A DNA stretch of 64,000 nucleotides, from the NCBI RefSeq assembly GCF_000981385.1, contig NZ_LATZ01000010.1, positions 62,001 through 126,000 on the forward strand. The letters are read 5' to 3'. How positions within the stretch are numbered: the first letter of the stretch is position 1; each line of letters starts with the position of its first letter. The stretch is from Bacillus sp. SA1-12 (GTDB lineage: Bacteria > Bacillota > Bacilli > Bacillales > Bacillaceae). The translations under genes and the position numbers were made by a program. A model generated the notes under the pieces. That model made no database searches and was not told the DNA's origin. It saw only the letters and a list, made by a program, of their open reading frames with translations. This document shows positions 60,561-64,000 of this stretch, one piece after another.

Positions 60561-61355
60561 ATGAAAAAACAATTACTTACGGTCGTCCTCTCAGGGGCAT
60601 TGGCAATGGGAGTTATATCGGTTAAGCCTGTTTTTGCAGGAGTAAATCAATCGGTTGAAGGTGTACAAAGAGAGGCAGAATTTGCTGGACACGGACATAT
60701 GCATAAAAACCCTGAGAAGCATTTGGAATTCTATAGAAAGCAAGCGGAAAAATTAGGAATTGAAACTGAGGGAAAAGATGCACGAACACTGGCAGAAGAA
60801 GTTCATTTGGCATATTTAAAACAAGAGGCAAAGAAACTAGGGGTTGAAACAAAAGGGAAGGATTTCAGATCATTAGTCAATGAAGTAAGGAAGATTCGTC
60901 TTCAAAATAAAGCAAAAGAGCTTGGCATTTCAATTGAGGGCAAAGACTTAAATGAACTGGCATATGAAGTAAGAGAAACTCTTATTGTGAACAAAGCCAA
61001 GGAATTAAAAATCGATACAAAAGGCAAAGATTTAGAAGGGCTTGCAAAAGAGGTTCGTCTTGCTATCCTGAAAAAAGATGCTGCGGAACTAGGGATTAAC
61101 CCAGATGGAAAGCAGGAGCAGGAGCTAATTAAAGAAGTTATTGGTAAAAAAATCCTGCAAACTGCTAAAAAGCTTGGCATTGAGACTAGGAATAAATCAA
61201 CCCATGAAATCATGGAGGAAGTGTTAACCAATCATGCTGAAGAAGCAAAGAAACAAAAGCTTTTCCCGTTCGATGGGGAAAGGGGCTTTTATTTTGGCGG
61301 ACATAAAGGGGATTTCCATAACGGGAAATCAATTGAACATAAAAAGAAAGAATAA
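60561..61355 (+). CDS. Secreted protein of six 28-residue tandem repeats
   Basis: 264 residues from ATG 60561 (GGAGG 9 nt upstream; an earlier in-frame ATG at 60546 lies on it). The signal peptide ends near KPVFAG (about 26). From residue 54 to 221 it is exactly six consecutive 28-residue units with the consensus AKxLGIxTxGKDxxxLAxEV, diverging gradually, the fifth and sixth most. Each unit looks like two helices with a conserved LGI and GKD turn, similar in feel to SAP-like or Rho-N folds. The tail is rich in His, Gly and Lys, as is GHGHMHKN before the repeats. Function unknown; export plus charged helical repeats suggest a wall- or metal-associated role. Confidence 0.75.
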   Translation: MKKQLLTVVLSGALAMGVISVKPVFAGVNQSVEGVQREAEFAGHGHMHKNPEKHLEFYRKQAEKLGIETEGKDARTLAEEVHLAYLKQEAKKLGVETKGKDFRSLVNEVRKIRLQNKAKELGISIEGKDLNELAYEVRETLIVNKAKELKIDTKGKDLEGLAKEVRLAILKKDAAELGINPDGKQEQELIKEVIGKKILQTAKKLGIETRNKSTHEIMEEVLTNHAEEAKKQKLFPFDGERGFYFGGHKGDFHNGKSIEHKKKE

Positions 61356-61375
61356 GAATAGTGTAAATAAGCACA

Positions 61376-61403
61376 AAAAAGCCCTTCTCAGGCAGGGCTT
61401 TTT
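61376..61403 (+). terminator. Terminator of the repeat-protein gene
   Basis: AAAAAGCCCT/AGGGCTTTTT ten-pair stem ending in T. Confidence 0.88.
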
Positions 61404-61586
61404 GAGCTTACAATCCAGTAACATGCTGAAAAAGAAATCAACCAGTATTGACTGTTTTCTCTGTCATTATTTCTGCTAAAAAATTCTACATATTGTGTTT
61501 TCAACAACAAAAATTCGCTCCTACATCTCGTATTTTTCATGGTAGAATAAGTAAGGTTTATCATAAATAAGTAGGAGAGACAAATC

Positions 61587-62495
61587 ATGAATTCTTCTCG
61601 TTTCTATCCATATATCGCTCTTGTTATTGGAGTTATTGCTGTCTCGACTTCGGCAATTTTTGTAAAGCTTACATCAGCTCCTGCACCTGTTGTTGCCTTT
61701 TATCGCTTGCTTTTTTCTACGATCCTTATTGCTCCGCTATTTTTTATTAAATGCATCGGTGAGGTAAAAGGCATGGCAAAAAAGGATTGGATATATTCGG
61801 CAATTGCAGGTGTTTTATTAGCATTTCATTTTATCTTATGGTTTGAATCCCTGAATTTCACTTCTGTCGCAAGCTCTGTTGTGCTTGTTACACTGCAGCC
61901 GTTGTTTTCGTTTATCGGAACTTATTTGTTTTTTAAAGAAAAAGTTTCAGGTATTGCAGCAGCAAGCGGTATAACTGCCATTGCAGGCAGCGTGGTTATT
62001 AGCTGGGGTGACTTTCAAATCAGTGGCCTTGCGCTGTTTGGGGATATATTAGCACTTGCTGCATGTACGATGATAACGGCGTATTTACTTTTTGGCCAAG
62101 GAATTCGAAAGCGTCATTCTTTAACATTATATACCTTTATTGTTTATGGAATCAGCTCTCTTACATTGCTCATTTATTGCTTGCTATTTCAATTTCCATT
62201 AGCACCGTACCCTGTGACTGATTGGTATTATTTTTTAGTGCTTGCACTTGTTCCAACTTTATTAGGACATTCTCTTTTTAATTGGTCAATTAAATGGGTG
62301 AGTACAAATGTGGTTTCAGTCATGATCTTATTTGAGCCTGTAGGGGCCATTATCCTTGCCTATTATTTCCTTGGCGAAAAAGTGATTCTATCCCAAGTGA
62401 TTGGCGGATCTATTATAATGGTCGGAATCATTTTATTTTTACTAGAAAGTCGTCTTAAGAAGACTTCAAAAAATGAATTAAAGCCTGCCAGCTAA
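61587..62495 (+). CDS. EamA/DMT-family transporter
   Basis: 302 residues with ten membrane helices in two EamA repeats; the first ends AAASGITAIAGSVVISWG, the second GGSIIMVGIILFLLESR. It begins with the family YIALVIGVIAVSTSAIFVKLTSAPAPVVAFYR. Drug/metabolite or amino-acid exporter of unknown specificity. AGGAGAG precedes the ATG. It is the second EamA protein in the window but not close to the one at 35209. Its stop overlaps the stop of the convergent peptidase gene within a hairpin. Confidence 0.9.
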   Translation: MNSSRFYPYIALVIGVIAVSTSAIFVKLTSAPAPVVAFYRLLFSTILIAPLFFIKCIGEVKGMAKKDWIYSAIAGVLLAFHFILWFESLNFTSVASSVVLVTLQPLFSFIGTYLFFKEKVSGIAAASGITAIAGSVVISWGDFQISGLALFGDILALAACTMITAYLLFGQGIRKRHSLTLYTFIVYGISSLTLLIYCLLFQFPLAPYPVTDWYYFLVLALVPTLLGHSLFNWSIKWVSTNVVSVMILFEPVGAIILAYYFLGEKVILSQVIGGSIIMVGIILFLLESRLKKTSKNELKPAS

Positions 62496-62510
62496 TAGGC
62501 TGCAGGCTTT
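62480..62510. terminator. Bidirectional hairpin containing two stop codons
   Basis: AAAGCCTGC (62480-62488) and GCAGGCTTT (62502-62510). The overlapping TAA (plus) and TAG (minus) stops lie at its loop. Confidence 0.7.
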
Positions 62511-63634
62511 TTATCTTTAGTTGATTTCTTCGCCTCTTCTAAATAATTTGTTTGTAAATCATTTACTGTAATCCCGGTTGCTCGAGTAAATCCCTCATTA
62601 AAATCGTTCACTTCAGCGGTTTCGACAATTATTTTTTTAATCATTGTTTTTCCGTATGTATCTACTAAATATTTAATTGCATAATAGCTTTGCAGATAGA
62701 CATCGTAATCATCCAAACGGAATTTCTCCCACTCATCATGTGTATCAAGCTTTGTAAAAGACGTTTCATGAAAAGGATAATATCGATGTGTTACATCATG
62801 CATGCCGACGTATTCGGCAACACCTTCATGAAACCAAAGAGGAATTCTATTAACAAAAAGGCCTTTCTCTTTTATAAATGCTTGTAAGCGGTAATGGGTA
62901 TACTCATGCATTATGGTGCTCTGGAAATAAAACGAACCGGGCATACGATTAGCCAAAATTTCTTCTTTATCAGAAATAGCCACACCTACAGTATCATTTG
63001 GATCGTCAAAATACCCCATCGTCTCGATAAGAGCGGTTTTTTCATAAAGATCCTCTGAAGAAGAGTGAAGGATCAGGTCAATCTTATTATCCTTAATGCT
63101 TCCAAATAAACCCGTCGTTATGGAATCAGCCTTTTTAAGAATACCCTCAATGATTGGCAAAAGCTCTTGTTCTTGTGGTTGATAATAGATATTCACATTT
63201 CGATATGTTTTTATTAATTTATTTTCCTTCATCGCTCGGTAATTAATTGGCTGCGTCTTATTTTCTTGAAACGGAAGCATATAAAGTCCGATTTTTTCTT
63301 CTATTGTAATATTTTTGCCGAGCTCTGTAGAAATCATGAAATTAATGGAAAAGAAGAATACGTTCATTAATGTAAATACGATTGATAAACAGCTAAGGGA
63401 AAGCAGACCGCTAATTCCTTTTAGGGAAAGAAAATGGAAATCCTTCTTCAAGCTGATAAATGCATAGAGGCAGTAGCAGAAAAGCGTAAATGAAAGGAGT
63501 ATCAAGATTATGCTGAACATTAGGCTTATCTTAATATTCATAACTAAAAACAATCCTATTAAACTAATAAAAATCACGAAAAATGAAATAATGGAGTAAA
63601 TCAGGTTTTTTATAAAAATGATAAATATCTTCAA
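62492..63634 (-). CDS. Membrane-anchored gluzincin-like metallopeptidase (HEYTH)
   Basis: 380 residues. Three hydrophobic N-terminal segments (about 5-35, 36-62, 76-102) anchor an extracytoplasmic domain. The zinc motif is His243-Glu244-x-x-His247 in STIMHEYTHYRL, with the third ligand probably Glu274 in WFHEGVAEYVG, the arrangement of Peptidase MA / gluzincin proteins. No propeptide is seen. Substrate unknown; likely acts on the cell surface. Ends at a hairpin shared with the convergent transporter. The C-terminal 70 residues include NDFNEGFTRATGITVNDLQ. Confidence 0.8.
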   Translation of the reverse strand: MKIFIIFIKNLIYSIISFFVIFISLIGLFLVMNIKISLMFSIILILLSFTLFCYCLYAFISLKKDFHFLSLKGISGLLSLSCLSIVFTLMNVFFFSINFMISTELGKNITIEEKIGLYMLPFQENKTQPINYRAMKENKLIKTYRNVNIYYQPQEQELLPIIEGILKKADSITTGLFGSIKDNKIDLILHSSSEDLYEKTALIETMGYFDDPNDTVGVAISDKEEILANRMPGSFYFQSTIMHEYTHYRLQAFIKEKGLFVNRIPLWFHEGVAEYVGMHDVTHRYYPFHETSFTKLDTHDEWEKFRLDDYDVYLQSYYAIKYLVDTYGKTMIKKIIVETAEVNDFNEGFTRATGITVNDLQTNYLEEAKKSTKDKKPAAY

Positions 63635-63786
63635 TGTGACCTCCTAAAAACGGTGCATCTTTACTCATATTTATGAGGCAACACGGGAAAAAATCATGAT
63701 ATTTGCTATTTAATTTTCAACTATTTAAAAAAAGGCAAAGAAAAAGACGTTTTACATAATGCATAACGCCCTTAGACTAGTAGTTA

Positions 63787-63975
63787 TTAAGCTTGCTGAT
63801 AAAAAATGGATGATAAATAAGCAAAAGTAAAACCGAGAGGCATGGAAACAATCACAGCTAATCCTTGGACAGGCCCCTCTTCATTACTAATCCGGATCGC
63901 TTCTTTATAACCGTAAGAGAAATGGAATAATGATAAGAAAAGTGTTAGTAACATGAGTGCAAATGAAATATTCAT
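63787..63975 (-). CDS. Small two-helix membrane protein
   Basis: About 62 residues with two hydrophobic segments (about 4-22 and 38-58) and a short charged loop (KEAIRISNEEGP). GGAGG lies 8 nt before the ATG at 63975 (a second ATG at 63978, TTG at 63981). No family recognised. The following 19 bp reach the window edge. Confidence 0.6.
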   Translation of the reverse strand: MNISFALMLLTLFLSLFHFSYGYKEAIRISNEEGPVQGLAVIVSMPLGFTFAYLSSIFYQQA

Positions 63976-64000
63976 CATCAAGTCCTCCGCTTTTTCGTTC

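Noticed and set aside
60720..61223. CRISPR-like regular spacing of 84 bp
   Set aside because: The periodicity is in the protein repeats of a real gene; nucleotide units are diverged and there are no spacers or cas genes.

Overview
The window is 64 kb of chromosomal DNA from a low-GC, spore-former-type Gram-positive of the Bacillaceae. The evidence is gene content close to Bacillus subtilis (a yvaD-yvaE-yvaF cluster, htpG, tcyP, iolS, an FtsZ with a Bacillus-type tail), strong GGAGG ribosome sites with frequent TTG/GTG starts, 7-1-7 Fur boxes, a CIRCE element and CcpA cre sites. The exact genus (Neobacillus, Mesobacillus or a relative) cannot be fixed from sequence reading alone. No intact prophage, insertion sequence or CRISPR array was seen.

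Layout. 1-6.6 kb: the end of a sugar-type oxidoreductase, a GNAT acetyltransferase, and a Fur-controlled four-gene siderophore ABC importer diverging from a ferredoxin-NADP reductase-like flavoprotein. 6.6-10.2 kb: htpG behind a perfect CIRCE, then yvaDEF (small membrane protein, SMR efflux, TetR). 10.3-33.6 kb: a carbohydrate region with a GH36 alpha-galactosidase, a secreted phosphoesterase, a YesMN-like two-component system, two complete Lpl/Ytc-type sugar importers (binding protein plus two permeases each, with no ATPase), a YesS/YtdP-like AraC regulator, and a Gfo/Idh oxidoreductase, GH106-like rhamnosidase and GH4 LplD-like alpha-galacturonidase. Together these suggest uptake and breakdown of pectic (rhamnogalacturonan-type) oligosaccharides, energised by a shared MsmX-like ATPase elsewhere and restrained by CcpA. 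33.6-45 kb: a MocR regulator/EamA exporter pair, secreted lipase, stand-alone GTP cyclohydrolase II, cystine symporter TcyP, two secreted phosphodiesterase-type enzymes, an IolS-like aldo/keto reductase, and an XRE regulator coupled to a peptide deformylase paralogue. 45-49.4 kb: one 1451-residue secreted amylopullulanase-type enzyme. 49.6-54.6 kb: a PC4/YdbC-like protein, a stand-alone ftsZ outside any division cluster, a secreted beta-rich protein, a hypothetical, a DUF559 nuclease-like protein, a decayed stretch and tRNA-Ala(GGC). 54.8-64 kb: a heterodimeric ABC exporter, DinB-like protein, nucleoside hydrolase, a secreted protein of six exact-length 28-residue repeats, an EamA transporter, a membrane-anchored HEYTH peptidase-like protein and a small membrane protein.

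A recurrent non-coding feature is a family of roughly 50-120 bp inverted-repeat elements (seven copies recognised). They share an internal core but carry different, always self-complementary outer arms. They lie in gene ends, between convergent genes, and, in two unrelated ABC operons, exactly between the binding-protein gene and the permease genes.
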